Positions 11,263 to 22,040 of a stretch of 64,000 nt of DNA are shown in pieces; position 1 is the stretch's first letter; each line of letters starts with the position of its first letter. Made by a program: the position numbers and the translations under genes. The notes under the pieces were generated by a model. The model saw only the letters and a program-made list of their open reading frames with translations. It was not told the DNA's origin and did not search any database. Source of the DNA: Prostheceraeus crozeri (Eukaryota; Platyhelminthes; Polycladida; Euryleptidae); contig CAJQUW010010382.1 of NCBI GenBank assembly GCA_907163375.1, forward strand, positions 62,001-126,000, written 5' to 3'.

Positions 11263-11674
11263 ACAGTAGCCAATTGAGGCAGTGTTTTGGATTTTTCTGA
11301 ACTGTACATAGTAGAAAATTGTCTCTAGTCTACGTGAAGTCGGGCCTACTGATTTCACGAGCATTGTCAGATATACATTGTTACGAGAAATTGTACATGT
11401 ATTCAAAAGTTTTGATATATTGGTACTATTGCAAAGGAGATGATACTTGTTTTTTTACAATGGGTTTGGAAATGATATTTTATGAATACTGAAAATGCAA
11501 ATGAGTATACGGGTACTTGTATGTTAGAAAATCGGTAATAGGCTAGTCCTTGTGCTGCATCATGAGTATCTTCCAAGACAAGATAGATCTACATGCAATT
11601 TCTTATCTTATACAAGGCAGCTCAATTAATCAAAATATAATTAATAAATTCCTTTTAGATATCGATTTCTTGTC

Positions 11675-12130
11675 TAACTTTGACATCGTTGTTGAACTAG
11701 AAGAAAATGTCCAAATCGTCTAAAATTTTACCATATTGTTTCTTCAGACCTTGGGTATGCTTTCAAACGCCAGGCTACATCATATTTTGACCTTAAGCAA
11801 AATCATTTCTAAAACGTTGCAATTTTTTTGTTTTTGTCAATTTTGGGACATTTGACCTCAGTGTGGGACCTGAAGACCTCTTCAAATCGTCTCAAATTTG
11901 AATCTGTTGTTCATATAACCCAACAGAATAATTCTAGGCCCCAAGCTACTTTGAATTTTGAATTTCAAAAAAATCGAAAAAATCGATTTTTAGCCCTACC
12001 TAATCATTTTCAAGCTCAGTGTGGGACCTCTAAACATCAACCAACATCGATAAAATTTGGTGTGGCATCCTAAATTACCCGTCCACGTAGATTGAGACCC
12101 CAAACATCTTCAAATTCGAAAAAAAGTTTT
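11675..12130 (-). repeat. Right inverted-repeat arm, two to three tandem units
   Basis: Read on the minus strand, this arm repeats the left-arm units, with the gtgggacct motif near 11862-11870 and 12021-12029. A third, more diverged unit continues to about 12130, so the two arms differ in unit number. Confidence 0.75.
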
Positions 12131-12177
12131 TTTCGCTCCACCCTTATAATGTACATATACTGCATTTCTACATTTAC

Positions 12178-12705
12178 TAGCAAAAAATAAACACCCATCA
12201 AGTCAATAAAATCAAGTCAATTTATTTTATTTTAGTAAACCCATTTTCCCTGAAAAGTGGTAGGGGGAAATGTCATACACATAAAAATAGCACTATATTT
12301 ATAATCAAAAACGCAATTAGTAGTCACTTCATGTCTCTCCATCACACCCTTTGACGCATCCTTAACAATTTCAATCAGTCCTTCTCCATCCAAGTCCTCC
12401 AGTCATCTTCTGTGCTTTCCAAGTCTCTCTCGATACAGTCCATCCAGCGAATCCCTGGCCATCCCCTTCTTAGACATGTAGACCTACAAGAAAACGAGAG
12501 CGGCGGTAGTGATCGGAGAGAAGCGCAGTGATGATTTTGAAGTGCACGCTGGCCTAAGACAGGGTAGTCCTTTGAGCCCAATTCTATTCTTTATGGTAAT
12601 GGAGCTAGTTAGCTAGAAAAGCAGTGAAAAGGAACCAAGAGGACATTATTGCACGCGGATGACCTGACAGTAATAGCTAATTCAAAGCTATGGCATATGC
12701 TCGAA
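12178..12705. mobile_element. LINE fragment with internal inversion (3' end on minus strand, RT on plus strand)
   Basis: On the minus strand 12480-12375 encodes 'RRGWPGIRWMDCIERDL', the C-terminal tail of many LINE ORF2 proteins, and then a 3' UTR running to about 12178. On the plus strand 12483-12705 encodes part of the RT palm: 'FEVHAGLRQGSPLSPILFF' and 'ADDLTVIANS' (the catalytic ADD). The two parts meet head to head at about 12480. RT domain upstream of the tail in inverted orientation is the layout left by twin priming. The LINE differs from the one at 1765 and carries stops. Confidence 0.7.
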
Positions 12706-13641
12706 CTTAGTAAGAGGCGAAAAGGAATTCCTAATACCTTACAGAGATAGGATAAGCAGTCGTGCGTCGCTTGCGGATTGCTGTAAATTCCTCAAAAATG
12801 CTTCGATTTCCACGACTCCTTCAGATTTGAATAATTTAGATCATTGCAGAAAAGTATTCTCGTTGATGTTGGTTCATCAGATTCTTTGTTTAGGAGACAA
12901 ATTTAGTTCGCTCCATCCCTTCGTAGGATTTATCAATGAATGGTACTGTGACAGCGAAGTGTGACCGAACAAAAACTCGATGTGTATGACACGCACGCCA
13001 CTGGCTGCTGTCTGAGGCTCACTGCTTATTCAGTGACGACTTATTGTTTGATCGTAGATCATGTGTGGCGGCCTCACAGAATTAGACAGATCGTCTCTTC
13101 TTCTGTTTGACTAGAAAGGAAACATTAGAACAATGTGCCGACATAATACCATAGCGATCGAACAATGACCTGCCAGTTCAATATTGAACACGCCAAAATG
13201 TGCAAAGTTTCAGTGACTGTTATCAGCCGGATTACACAGCAGAGACACAGACGATGTCAAGTTCTACAGAGAGGTGTATGAACGTTTTTTCGTGCGCCTG
13301 CTAGCTTCTTTACTAATGATCGGAGGGCCCAACATTATCGAGAAAACTTTTCCGCAATGATCTGAATTCTTCGAATCTGAAGTAATCGTGGCGATCGGAG
13401 CATTTTGAAAGAATTCACAGTAATCCGCAAGCGACGCACGACTATTTTATTAATGCCCACTTAGTAATTTCCTGCATTTGCCATTATTTTGAATCAGTTT
13501 GCACTTCTAGCAAAGTGATACGCTTAAACAATCTAATTCTGTGGCTGCACTGGTGTCTGCCATTTCATTATAGCATACAAGATATGACTCAGCACTTCTA
13601 GGAAGCGACGACTAGGAGGGAACGAGAAGTCTAATTCAGTG
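12706..13641. mobile_element. Family B TIR element, left-truncated, carrying a reversed family A element
   Basis: It shares its sequence with 32115-33660 (for example 'caatgaatggtactgtgaca' near 12934 and 'ctggtgtctgccatttcatt' near 13550). The right end, ctaattcagtg, resembles the family terminus. The left terminus is missing where the LINE fragment abuts. A reversed family A copy interrupts it at 13075-13543. Confidence 0.7.
13075..13543 (-). mobile_element. Family A element in reverse orientation, nested in family B
   Basis: Terminal sequences cacagaattaga and tctaattctgtg are both present. The body is the reverse complement of 6657-7176, with small differences. Flanking 8-mers (ggcggcct and gctgcact) are only partly alike, so the TSD has decayed or a few bases were lost. 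Confidence 0.8.
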
Positions 13642-13643
13642 GT

Positions 13644-14421
13644 TGATCCACATACTCCACTATTATTCTGGGATGATGCATTAGAAGTGATTGAAAGAAT
13701 TTGTTGCATGCAGTGCATGTGCTGGAAGGAGGAAATAATTTATTATTTGATACTTCTTGAAATTGAAATAGAAGTTAATGATGATGTATTTTATTCTTCA
13801 TAATTATGTGAAAACAATGCTAAATTTTCAAAAATTTGAATGAATCTTTAAATGACATTAGTGGGCTTGATTGAGTCTTTTGATTAGATATAATGCATTT
13901 ATTGATCAGCTGGCTGGGAATCAGCTGTTGAGCGACAAATTAAGTTCTAATTTAAGTACCTGTTCTTCTCAGATTACATATACAAAGTTTGTGTATTCCC
14001 ATTCATTTCTAAAATGATTTTGCAACATTTATTCTTCCATGAGTAAATGAACATGTTACACACTCAAGACGTAGACACTATATGACCCTAAAGTTATTAC
14101 GCAATTAAGTTCAGAGAAGTTGAAGGAACCACCATCACTTACGTCTGATAAGGCTACGAGTGATGTGGTGAACGAAAGCACTGCGGATAGCGATTGCAAG
14201 TGTCTGATTGCGCAAACTTAACCATCTTTCAAAAAACCATCCATCAGATGCTCTCCTTCATTCTAAAAGCTGAGCCTAGAGACACTGATAAATCAATAAA
14301 TGACCGGGTATACATGCAAATGAAATACATTGCCTCGAATATCATGTCATAAAAGGCTGCTGAACTACGTGGTGGTAGACTCTAGCAGTAGGATAATGCT
14401 TTGCATTTTATTTAGCAGTGA
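13644..14421. other. Unannotated AT-rich spacer
   Basis: No ORF with recognisable content, no RNA gene and no clear repeat was seen between the family B element and the hAT element at 14430. Confidence 0.45.
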
Positions 14422-14429
14422 GTAAGAAC

Positions 14430-15211
14430 CAGGGATGCGGAGTCGGAGTCCCGGAGTCCTATCATTTTTGCTGGAGTCGGAGTCCTATCAAATGATAGGA
14501 CTCCGGACTCCGGCCTATAACCAGAACAGAAACATAATACAAACAAATTATTTGTCCTCGTGCATAGCTGTCAATGTCTTGATGTCAACTTTCTCCGTCA
14601 AACAAAAGTACAGAGACAGCAATGCATGCAAAGCTTGTAATTGTTGAGGGAATGAACCGTGATAGTAAAAATGGATTGTCTTTTCACTCGGTGATTTAGT
14701 AGAGAAGACAAGCCTTCCTATCTCGATCACACCTACACGCCGAAGGTCACATCAGAGACAAAAATGAAATGCTAGTTTTTCTGAGAATATTACCTCTTAC
14801 CCTCACGTTAATTGTGTGTGATGGCTCCTCTAAAGCGCACATTAGAATCGAAAGTGCACTCATATTTTTTGGAGAAGGATGGGGCTTTTCCTGCCTGGTA
14901 GAGACTGAAGCAAAGCCGTGTGAAGCACACATCAAGAAGATGGGAGGAGCCAGGAGCCGAGTCGCTTGCATCAAACTTAAAGCGACATTTGATAAACTTT
15001 CATCGAAAATGATTGATGATTGATATACATGTAGCATAAGATGATTGATCACTAAAGATAGGTTCACGTAAGCCTATATTGATTTATGATGCAGGTTATC
15101 AGTTGCTTCAAAAAACGAGGCTATATATACTTGCCACCCGGAGTCGGAGTCCTATCAACCGTCGGAGTCGCAGTCGGAGTCCTATCAAAATGATGGGACT
15201 CCGTATTCCTG
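14430..15211 (+). mobile_element. hAT-type non-autonomous element (782 bp, exact 8-bp TSD)
   Basis: The termini are inverted: cagggatgcggagtc on the left and, read inward, caggaatacggagtc on the right. Exact 8-bp duplications gtaagaac lie at 14422-14429 and 15212-15219. Both ends carry several direct and inverted copies of ggagtcggagtcctatca, typical of subterminal transposase-binding repeats. The CAG start and 8-bp TSD point to hAT. A BED-finger remnant (14821-15012) lies inside, so it is a deletion derivative of an autonomous element. Confidence 0.88.
14821..15012 (+). pseudogene. hAT transposase N-terminal BED zinc-finger remnant
   Basis: From ATG 14821 the translation reads 'SKVHSYFLEKDGAFPAW', then a stop, then in the same frame 'SNLKRHLINFHRK'. 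The pattern S-K-V-x-S-Y-F at the start and L-K-x-H-L-x-x-x-H at the end is that of BED fingers, which bind DNA at the N-terminus of hAT transposases. The central Cys pair is lost (W and a stop stand in that place). No catalytic domain remains. It lies within an element with hAT ends, which supports the reading. Confidence 0.55.
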
Positions 15212-15219
15212 GTAAGAAC

Positions 15220-15880
15220 ATGACAAGAATTCAACATGCAGCTACCTTAATGAATCAAATCTATTGTTATTGCCCTTGTTCATTCAACTGGCACAAATTG
15301 AAAAAAAATTGTAGGAAATATTAATCAAATCATACCGATCATCATTACCGATTAATGAAATCAGAAACTATCAAGAGTATGCTGAGTATGTCCTTGTCCG
15401 CAAACACTTATTATCTGTACAGTTACGACAGCATGTGAAAGATAGAGATGGTATCCGTGACATTGTCTCATGATTTGTGGTCTTGATTTCTTCATGACAT
15501 AGCTCATCCGGTTCAACGTCTCACATGATCGTCAGTCCATGCAAAGTTCATCTTCTCTAGACGGGCAAATGGATGTCAGTAATGAAATGAGCGCCACTTT
15601 CAGAATCTTCCATTTTTATTGAACTTAACACAAAGTTGAATACCGATTTTGATTTTTAACATAAACCAGTTCTTCCGACACATCCAGGGGTATTAAACAT
15701 TAATTACAGCTAATTTTGCCTAACCAATCAAATAATTTCAGTTCCAGTATTAAGCAATCAATTTACTGCAATTATGTAATCATACAATAAATTTATTGCA
15801 AAATATTTGATGACAGCAGTCAATTAGTTGTAATAATTTATCATCATCACATTTTAAATAGACTTTAAAGGAACAATGAC
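15220..15880. other. AT-rich spacer with ATTTATTGCA-like motifs
   Basis: No gene recognised. 15750-15830 holds several variants of caat(a)aatttattgca, which also occur at 35930-36110 and 38030-38110, suggesting fragments of an AT-rich dispersed repeat. Confidence 0.35.
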
Positions 15881-15916
15881 CAGATTTATATCTTTTAGAA
15901 AAAGAAATTCAAAACG

Positions 15917-16180
15917 ATGAAAACTAATATGATCATCTCCAATACAGACAAAATTCCTAAGGAGCTTTCCTTTTCAACAGTTTATAAATACTCATGTGAA
16001 CATTGTAATAGATGTTACATTGGGGAGACTAGAAGGCATTTTATCACTAGAATAAATAGACACATAAAAGGCAGTCCGCCATCTGAAAGTAACATGCATT
16101 TGCACTTTCCTGACGCAACTAATTTCAAGATCATGCATTATACCAAATCGTATGTCAACGACCTCAGCCCTACTATATAA
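15917..16180 (+). pseudogene. Penelope-like GIY-YIG domain fragment
   Basis: The 87-residue frame contains 'DKIPKELSFSTVYKYSCEHC', then 'CYIGETRRHFITRINRH'. This matches the zinc-binding C-x2-C and YIG core of the GIY-YIG nuclease of Penelope-like retroelements, where it lies C-terminal to the RT. The usual C-terminal catalytic and 'P-x-L-N' segment is missing: the frame ends with 'YVNDLSPTI'. No RT was found upstream, so the copy is strongly 5'-truncated. A highly G-depleted region follows. Confidence 0.68.
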
Positions 16181-16292
16181 TTTCATTTATATCTACTTTC
16201 CTATATTTATACTTACACTAATGATTTCCGCCCTATTCCAACTACGCAACGGCCACGTTGCCGATATCTATATGTACGTTCCACTAATTCAG

Positions 16293-16756
16293 TACCACTC
16301 ACCATCCCCCCCCCCCCTTAACCACCCATTTCTCTCTCTCCTAAAAATTCACACCCCATCCAAAAATACATAAAACATCAAACAACTCCCCCACTCTCCC
16401 CTCTACAACTTAATCATTCCATAAACCTTACAAACCAAACATACTAACCCCCCTACACACCTCATCCCACATTTAATCAATTTCTCTATACAATATTCCC
16501 CCCCCACCCAAAACTACAAAATCCAACCATCCAACACCCCCCCCAATCTCACCTCCTCAATCAACCAATCCATCCAACCACTACCATCCCATCTCAAAAC
16601 CCATCCCACCAACATCCACATTTAACTACAAAAACTTAACCACCCCCTCTCCCCCCCAAACCCCAAAACCAAAACTCCACACAAAATCCTATCTTCCCTA
16701 TTCAATACATTCTAAAAAACCAAATCACCTTAATTTCCCTCCTTCTTAAACTCCAA
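16293..16756 (+). other. Tract of 464 bases with no G on the + strand
   Basis: Between G16292 and G16757 the + strand contains only A, C and T, with many C runs. G stays rare to about 16920. There is no obvious tandem repeat and no coding sense. The minus strand therefore lacks C altogether. The border with normal composition is gradual on both sides. Confidence 0.9.
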
Positions 16757-17279
16757 GACACAACTTCTACTCTTCTCAAACCTTATTTATCAATTTTTAC
16801 CAAAACCACATAAGCAATACACCCATAAAATAATTACCCCCATTCCCCTCTATCCCCTGCCTCAAACCTTACTTTCTTCTTATATAACAAACTTTTGAAG
16901 CATATTCAAAAATCTATCCACTCCTACACTACCCTCATTAACTGTCAAGCCAAGAAACCCTTCTCAATTGTATTAGTGGTTTGGCAATCTCCTCCGTACG
17001 TATTATGAACACTTAAATAACACACAGTATATTTTTAGTACATCTCATTTGTGCACAGATGTCAGGTGATGCAACCCACTAAAAATACATTTATTGTTCT
17101 TATACCCACAGCTTTTTATATTCATAAACAAGCTATCATGACATATACCTCCATTGCTTTTTGCTTCCTCCCCGCCCCCCTATGTCGATTATTCCCCTTA
17201 TCAGACCCACTTGGCACCATCATACTCTTCCCATCCACGGGTCGCATAATAGCCTATCATCATTTAGGACAATAGTTTG

Positions 17280-19365
17280 GGTAGACTCATTACATGAAAT
17301 ACATAAAGCTATATTCTTGATTGGATGTGGATATTTATAAATTTGAAGATTTGAGCTCATGCATCGTTGTTATAGTGATAACAAATTAATGAGACAGGCG
17401 AATGAATAGCCACACGTGACCAGATAACAGATCATGAAGCAGAGATTGAAAAGAGCATCATAAAGATACTTTAATGCAGATATACTAAATAGGTCATACT
17501 CCAAATAGTTCCTGATCATAATCCTGAAAGCTATCATGTGAACAAGACATGTTTAGTAAGCTTACCATCTCCCAGGAATGCCTACATATCTAAGACGATC
17601 CCCTCATAAGGAGCACCATAAGAGTAATGGGCATATGGGATACAGTGGCCTGGCGAATGGCATAGGTACATCGACCGGTGAGGGTGTTGCACAAATGTGT
17701 ATTGAGTACTAAAATCAGGTCGAATGAAGCTCTGTGTTTTCGAGCCCAAGCAGTTCTAAAATCAGTACTATTTTTTCGTACTCAAGGAGTACTAAATTTT
17801 GAGACACATTCCTTAGTCGTAACATTCCTTATTCTGGTTCATGACTCTTTCTAGTAGGCCTACTCATTTGGGACTTTATGAATAACAGTACAGCATTAAT
17901 TTGAAAACCACGTTAAGGGACATACATGTATGCTCTATTTGGTGCTGACATGCCATCTAATCAATAGGACACCAGTCCCAATTCGTTCAAATAAATGAAT
18001 TCGATGTAGTTGGATACGCCCACGAAAATTTAATGTGAATTATACAACTGCTACAGCGTCTGATAATCTAGATCTCCTTTATGTAGTTCGAATCGCCCAC
18101 GAAAATTTAATGTGAATTATGCAACTGCTACAACGTCCGATAATCTAGATCTACTTTATTCTATTTTGTCACTTAATTGCTTCAATCAATGCTTTTAAAG
18201 TTTATCAATTTAACTTCTAAGTATAGATCGTCTTTCTTATCGTGACGTTGTACTTCCCACTCATTCTTAGCTTCTCTCTAGCTTGGAGGACTTCTAAATA
18301 TTGACGACTATATTGTTATCACCTGCAGACATCTTCTCCTATTTTTGTGCGGTGTCTTTAATATGTCTCTACAGGGATAATTCTAGAGCTAGAAAGACTG
18401 GCATTATGTGTATATGCATTGCAGATTTTGAACTCTGAATTCAGTCTGTCTTGTATGTGCTTACCTTATTACCATAGTAGAAATTTCATCGTGCATACAT
18501 GGTTTCGCAAGATAACGATATCTTGGCTGTGAGTGAGTACACACGATTAGTCTTCAACAAGGAAAGACATTCCAATGGAATGAATATAACTATGCATCTC
18601 TCCAGACAAAGGCAACAACAAAGCTAGTAATTGAGCGATTAAGGCGGTTGAATATTACCAGTATACAAATAGGACAATAAGTAGCGAATGCACCTACATG
18701 TGTGCAGTGAAGCATGCCTGCAAAATTCGATTATTTAAGCCACTTGTCGAGATAACAAAATGTTTTCTTCTCCAAGGTTCAGTGAAATTTCATGCAAGTA
18801 CATTGAGTAGCTTTATTCAACATTTTTCGGCGTACTTTCCGCAGCTTAAAGTCGCTTTTGTAGAATAATTTTTATTTTCTTGTATAATAATTCCCACAGA
18901 AACGAATTTTTATCATTCGCAATCTAAGGCGTGCTGGATGCGACAAGAAAGTTATTTGGAATTGTTATGTTACTGTTTATTCTCTCTTATTCCATCAGCC
19001 AGATAATTGTATCTCTGGTTCACGTTCCTTTAAGCTTATAAGTTCTTTTACTGACAAATATGCGTCGAAATTAATAACACATACAGCTAGAAATGTGGTA
19101 GTGACATCTACTTATCTGTTCACGCATCGCGTGAATCATTGCGCCCTCTATCGGACTTGCAAAGGATTCATTAACTCCTTAGCTCATTAATGTCGAGTAC
19201 CAACTTTTTCTACTGTATCGACCAGCATCTTTTGGGAAAGCGTTGTGAACCCAGGCCGCACAAATAAGTGACCAAATTAAAGATGAGGTCAACGCGGTCA
19301 TAACCTCGAGGTATCGACTACGTACAATACCTAGAACTCCCGCAAATTGCATTTAAAAAATTAAA
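17280..19365. other. Long region without recognised genes
   Basis: Nothing coding was recognised. The only clear structure is a 77-bp tandem duplication at 18017-18165. The remainder is ordinary AT-rich sequence. Confidence 0.45.
18017..18165. repeat. Tandem duplication, 77-bp period, two copies
   Basis: Copies start at 18017 and 18094 with cgcccacgaaaatttaatgt and continue through gataatctagatct. They differ at a handful of positions. Confidence 0.85.
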
Positions 19366-20017
19366 AACTAATGCAGTGGTAGGCAACCAAGTGGGGATAG
19401 CAGGCCACAATGAGTGGCCCGCGAAAAGGCTTGAGGGCCACCAATTTTAAAAGGCCAGTAGCATAGGCTTAATATTCTTTTATTCCGTACTTTAACGTGC
19501 ACATATGAGCTGCTGTACAATGCGGACATATATAGTGGTCGTATTACATAACACAATTTTACATGTAAATGTATACACCAGTATTGTACGCAACTAGGGT
19601 AAACTCGGCTAATTCGGAGGCACGGGTAATTCGGAGGTATTTTCTTTGATCAAATAATTTTCAGACTTAATGAAATCTGACTGTCGCTGTTTTTGGCATG
19701 GATATCTATGTCGGTATGCGCGTCAGTCATGAAGTAAGAATGAATTCAAAACGTCGTCGCTGAAGAATTCAAAACTTCATTTATTGTAGGTAGCAATAGA
19801 AATGCGATAAAAATTCGCTGTTTTTGCATACACATCGTGGGAAAGTCGATATTTCTGCAGCATATGTAATTTATCTGCCGATAGACAGTTTGGCTGTAGA
19901 ATGAACACTTGTTGCAAGTTTAAAAGTTTTGGCGAATCAAAACAGATCATAGTGCACTTGCTATGCGCTTAGCTAATTCAGTCAAAAATTAGTTTTTTCG
20001 TCAGAATTTCTGTGATC

Positions 20018-21710
20018 ATGGATCGCCAAGCACGAGTTGCTGCAGCAAAGAACGCTGTTTTATCGAACAATATTTCCATTTACAAGGCATCGAGACAATT
20101 TAACATCCCCGAAACAACTATACGAAGGCATTGCAATTCCGAGAACAATTTAAGTGGGCCAGGACGACCTCGAAAGCTACGTGAAGCCCAAGAATTGGAA
20201 CTGGTGAAATATTCAAGAGACATGGTTCACCTGGGATTTGGCTTGACGGCAAGCGACATGATTCGTTGTGCAAACGGGATGACGGGTGGTGATAGCAGAC
20301 TGAGCTGGGATTGGTGGTCATCTTTCAAAAGTCGTCACAACCTTTGTTTGAGAGCGTCCGAACAGTGGCTCACTACAGGGCAACGATGGCGAATCGCGCG
20401 ATTATGGATGACTTCTTTGACAAATACGAAGCCAAGATATCCGAACTCAACTTGGAGAACAAGCCGCATCTGATCTACAATCTCGATGAGACCGGACTAC
20501 AGATAGCCGGAGGATCGGGCCGCGTGGTGGCCCCACGCGGCATGAAGCGAGTGTGCTCGCGGACCTACGCGGACAAAAGCGAGACGAGGACCCTTCTCAT
20601 TGCTGTCAGCGCGTCTGGTGCTATCTCGCCTGGGATGCTGCTGTTCAAAGTAAGTTACAATTCTAATATTCTTACATGTATTGTCAAGGTTCGACAGAAT
20701 AGAATTTTATAGCCTAATAGGCTTATCTTCATCAAACTATGATAAGCTCACAATTCTTATAGGCCTACATGCATACTAATTGACAAGCACGAGGTATAGG
20801 CCTATTTAAGACCGAGCTATAGGCTAGATCTTCTCAATCGCCCAACAATTGAGGCCTAGGTCTAAAATTTTTTTTTCTATTTCTAGGGGATTCGGCGAAC
20901 GCTCCTTCACGACGTCGAGAAAGAGCTTCCTCCAGGCTGGATGGCCGAGTTGACGGAGAAGGGGTGGATCACTGCCGACTCTACCTAGTGTTCTTCAGGA
21001 GATTTGTGGAACATTTGCCAGCTGAGCGTCCAGTGCTTGTGGTGATGGATTCCCACTCAAGCCATGTCACCCCCGAAGCCATCAAATTGGCTCAGGATAA
21101 TGGAATTGAGCTCATGACATTTCCTGCTCATACCACTCACATCCTGCAACCCTTAGATGTTTCCATTTTTAAGTCATTGAAATCGCATTGGCGATCTGTT
21201 GTTAGTGATCATTTGAGAGAAAACATAGGCATTTCTGTGTCGCGCTTGGATTTTGCCAGATTGGTCACCAAGGCCTACATGGCATCATTCAGCCTTTCTA
21301 ACATTCTCTCGGGGTTTCGGGCCACTGGTTTATTTCCAGTAGATAGAACAGCCATTGATGATGAGAAGCTGGAATTGTCTTTGCTTAGTGAGAAAGATGG
21401 GACCGATGTTTCTCCATCTGACGAAAACACCGCCCCTTCTACTAACCTGCCCAATCTCCCCACAGTTACTGCGCGTGATGAGAAGAAAAAACGTAGAGTA
21501 CAGAGAGCGCGAGTGTTGACCGAGTGCAAATTGTCATCAGATGTTGACCAGAACCTTTGTCCGATTTGTAACGTGAATTATTCTCTTTCAACTGATCGTG
21601 AGTGGGTGAAGTGTCACCTATGCCCTGTATGGGGACATGAACAGTGTTTTGCTGAGAAGTATTTGATTACGCATTTGAATACTGTTGTTTGCAGTGCTTG
21701 TCGACGATAA
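20018..21710 (+). pseudogene. pogo/Tigger-like DDE transposase with C-terminal PHD-like zinc finger
   Basis: The start is ATG 20018 ('MDRQARVAAAKNAVL'). The N-terminus is a psq-type helix-turn-helix ('SIYKASRQFNIPETTIRRH'), followed by a CENP-B-like region ('WDWWSSFKSRH'). A frameshift near 20365 leads to 'LIYNLDETGLQ' (first catalytic D). An intron follows: gtaagt at 20650 to ttctag ending 20886. A second frameshift near 20970 precedes 'VVMDSHSSHV' (second D) and 'HILQPLDVSIF' (third D). The last 60 residues hold 'CPICNVNYS', 'WVKCHLCPVWGHEQC' and 'CSAC', a PHD-like finger. The enzyme would excise and insert the surrounding element at TA. Two frameshifts disable it. Confidence 0.85.
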
Positions 21711-21949
21711 TGTACAGTAGTTCTGTCGATCGTCAATATATTTTTCCTTGGATTTCTGTGTTTTTGTCTCAAGAATTGAGCTGATCAAGCTATTCAATTT
21801 TTATTATTATTGTTATTATTTTTGAGCATTATTATTGTTATTATTCCAGCACCAACATTTAGAACAATACATTAGAAGTGCGAACTAACAGGCAACCTAG
21901 GCAAAAACACCTAGCTAGATGTTTATACATCATTAGATACACTATTAGA

Positions 21950-22040
21950 TATTACCACCGAATTAGCCGAGTATACCTCCGAATTACCCGAGTATACCTC
22001 CGAATTACCCGAGTATACCGCCACATTAGCCGAGTTGTTA
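21950..22040 (+). repeat. Minisatellite of the pogo terminal motif
   Basis: Four units of the form ccgagtatacctccgaatta follow in tandem at ~22-bp spacing. The motif repeats the element's own terminal sequence (cctccgaattaaccgagttt at 22195-22216), so these are likely internal transposase-binding sites. Confidence 0.7.

Larger units (their letters stand above)
7836..12130. mobile_element. DNA transposon with long tandem-unit inverted repeats and an unassigned transposase-like gene
   Basis: Left arm 7836-8230 and right arm about 11675-12130 are inverted copies. Each arm holds repeated units of about 160-180 bp that begin with caggtcccacactgag (starts at 7838 and 8015 on the left; reverse copies end near 11871 and 12029 on the right). 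The inner ~190 bp of the two arms matches closely. A spliced gene of about 730 codons (8885-11262) lies between them. No clear TSD was found; the outer ends may be ragged. Association of gene and arms is inferred from position and symmetry. Confidence 0.65.

Noticed and set aside
14747..15067. 106-codon minus-strand open frame within the hAT element
   Set aside because: It is antisense to the BED-finger remnant and has no recognisable content.
16190..16960. Mitochondrial DNA insertion as the cause of the G-poor tract
   Set aside because: No mitochondrial coding or rRNA/tRNA sequence was recognised, and complete lack of G exceeds normal mitochondrial strand bias.
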